Source: Chrysogorgia sp. JL179-B06 | Taxonomy: Eukaryota; Cnidaria; Anthozoa; Scleralcyonacea; Chrysogorgiidae | Direction of reading: 5' to 3' | Assembly (NCBI GenBank): GCA_035772405.1 | Contig: JAYKKM010000428.1 | Location: forward strand, 1,773,001 to 1,837,000 | Length of the DNA: 64,000 nt | Part shown: in pieces, positions 62,906 through 64,000 of the stretch | How the letters are laid out: each line of letters starts with the position of its first letter | Numbering within the stretch: the stretch's first letter is position 1 | Notes under the pieces: generated by a model | The model's database searches: none | What the model was told of the DNA's origin: nothing | Seen by the model: only the letters and a program-made list of their open reading frames with translations | Made by a program: the position numbers and the translations under genes

Positions 62906-63270
62906 CTGTCTATTTGTTTATCCAAAACATAATTTAAGGAAAGTTAATTGAAATACTATTAGCTTGTATTGTACTAGTGATACCTTAAGTCGCTACAACC
63001 CCAGTTAAATTAAGTTGGCAAAATATAACTAAAGTCAGTTGCAACGTTTGAATAAACCTCTGGCTCATGGCACACTTGTTTGAACTTGTCACTTCGAATT
63101 TGCCTCGAAAAGTATAACAAAACATCTCAGTTTGAACTAAATGAAACGCACAACTTACAGTGTAATTATGGAGGTTTGTTTTTTAATCCTTTTGAATGGC
63201 CTGTTGTTAGCAATTTCTCCCCAACTATCCCACATAATGGTTTTACACAATTCTAAGAATGTTTTGAATC

Positions 63271-63602
63271 CGGCTGGTACAAAACGCAGGTTGCAGGTTG
63301 GGAATTTGCAAGTTGCGAATTTGCAGGTTGGGAATTTGCAGGTTGGGAATACAAGTTGTTTCTAGACGATCTTTTTTTAGTTCAGCACAGTCTCTTCCTT
63401 AAATTAACCATTATATTAAATTACAAATCGCTCTGAATTAAGGATAATGGATAATCTAATGGTAATTGTAGGGTTACTGAATCCAACCCCAACACAACAT
63501 CAATCCTAACCCTAACCCTAACTAAAAAAGATCGTCCAGAAAACGACTATATATTCCCAACCTGCAAATTCCCAACGTGCAACCTGCGTTTTGTACCAGC
63601 CC
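63271..63602. mobile_element. Foldback element with 10-11 bp target duplication (MULE-like)
   Basis: Ends CGGCTGGTACAAAACGCAGG and CCTGCGTTTTGTACCAGCCC are inverted. GTTTTGAATC(C) flanks both (63261-63270, 63603-63612). Inside are tandem GGTTGGGAATTTGCA units, a second inverted pair (GACGATCTTTTTTTAGTT/AACTAAAAAAGATCGTC) and CCTAACCCTAACCC. A duplication of 9-11 bp suggests Mutator-like mobilisation. Confidence 0.75.
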
Positions 63603-63747
63603 GTTTTGAATCCTCCAATGGATTTTCAAAAACAAAAAATGTGTTTCTTATGGGACACTTATCCCAAATTTGCTTCATTATTCAATGCTCAGGAAACAAT
63701 TATATGGATCGAGGTGGTAATGAGATTGTAATAGTATTAACACTTAC

Positions 63748-63864
63748 TTTCCTCTGACATTTTATTAAATATTCTTCTTTTGACTTTTCTGCTTCAGTTT
63801 GGTTATTTTTCATTTTTACTTGAGCATCTCGTTCTCTTAACACCTCAGTCAACAATAATGCACT
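63748..63864 (-). CDS. CFAP210: CFAP210-like exon (first seen in window)
   Basis: 117 nt, 39 codons starting SALLLTEVLRERDAQVKMKN. SALLLTEVL.ERDAQ is, from memory, a highly conserved signature of CFAP210/CCDC173. Acceptor TATTTAG, donor GTAAGT, phase 0. Together the eleven exons give 400 residues of one continuous frame, across 39 kb, with further 5' exons beyond the right edge. The protein is an axonemal microtubule inner protein of motile cilia. Confidence 0.87.
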
Positions 63865-64000
63865 CTAAATAAATAAGTACATGTAGTGAGAGTTATTTGA
63901 AGGCATAATTAAAATACACATGTAAAACAGAATATACAGTATGCCATATTGTATCAGCTTTTGTGTCGACCCTATATACTAGCTTCTGTATTTTAGCATG

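Overview
The window is a piece of a metazoan nuclear genome, probably a marine invertebrate and most likely a cnidarian (inferred from the repeat families, low certainty). Genes are split into small exons with GT-AG introns, the intergenic DNA is AT-rich, and mobile elements are dense. It holds parts of two host genes, both on the minus strand, and one complete large virus-like transposon.

Left part (1-17.3 kb): the 5' half of a membrane adenylyl cyclase of the ADCY5/6 class. Five phase-consistent exons (17256-16381, 9522-9373, 4478-4354, 3548-3437, 1788-1661) encode the N-terminal region, the first membrane cassette and most of catalytic domain C1a. The gene runs off the left edge. Its introns hold minisatellites, foldback elements, a Penelope-like element and non-LTR retrotransposon fragments. 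From 17.3 to 24.6 kb the DNA is intergenic and contains a second Penelope-like element and two long (AT)n tracts.

Right part (24.6-63.9 kb): eleven phase-consistent exons of a trichohyalin-plectin-homology ciliary protein that I identify as CFAP210 (CCDC173). It runs leftwards from beyond 64 kb to its stop codon at 24602. Its last intron (48866-24962) is about 24 kb long. It contains a 2.3-kb 36-bp minisatellite next to the splice acceptor, a triplicated 192-bp repeat, and a complete Polinton/Maverick at 29855-46279. The upstream introns are littered with short hAT-like elements, several bounded by exact 8-bp target duplications.

The Polinton is 16,425 bp long, starts 5'-AG, ends CT-3' and has a 6-bp target duplication (CTTAGG). 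Its left block (29974-35875) is on the minus strand: two unknown proteins, packaging ATPase, double-jelly-roll major capsid protein, a membrane-anchored protein, chromodomain integrase and minor capsid protein. Its middle block (35916-42032) is on the plus strand: a conserved 480-aa protein, a fibre/lectin-like protein, a SLATT-like membrane protein, a BRO-N/VRR-NUC/zinc-finger protein, four small proteins, a zinc-ribbon protein resembling late transcription factors, and a 59-aa C2H2 protein. A protein-primed DNA polymerase B on the minus strand occupies the right end. Polymerase and integrase are open; ATPase, major capsid and the 480-aa gene each carry one frame break, so this copy is probably defective or contains sequence errors. 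Notable points are the palindromic two-part termini, a shared AT-rich motif directly before many start codons, the lack of a recognisable protease, and a minor capsid frame without any ATG.
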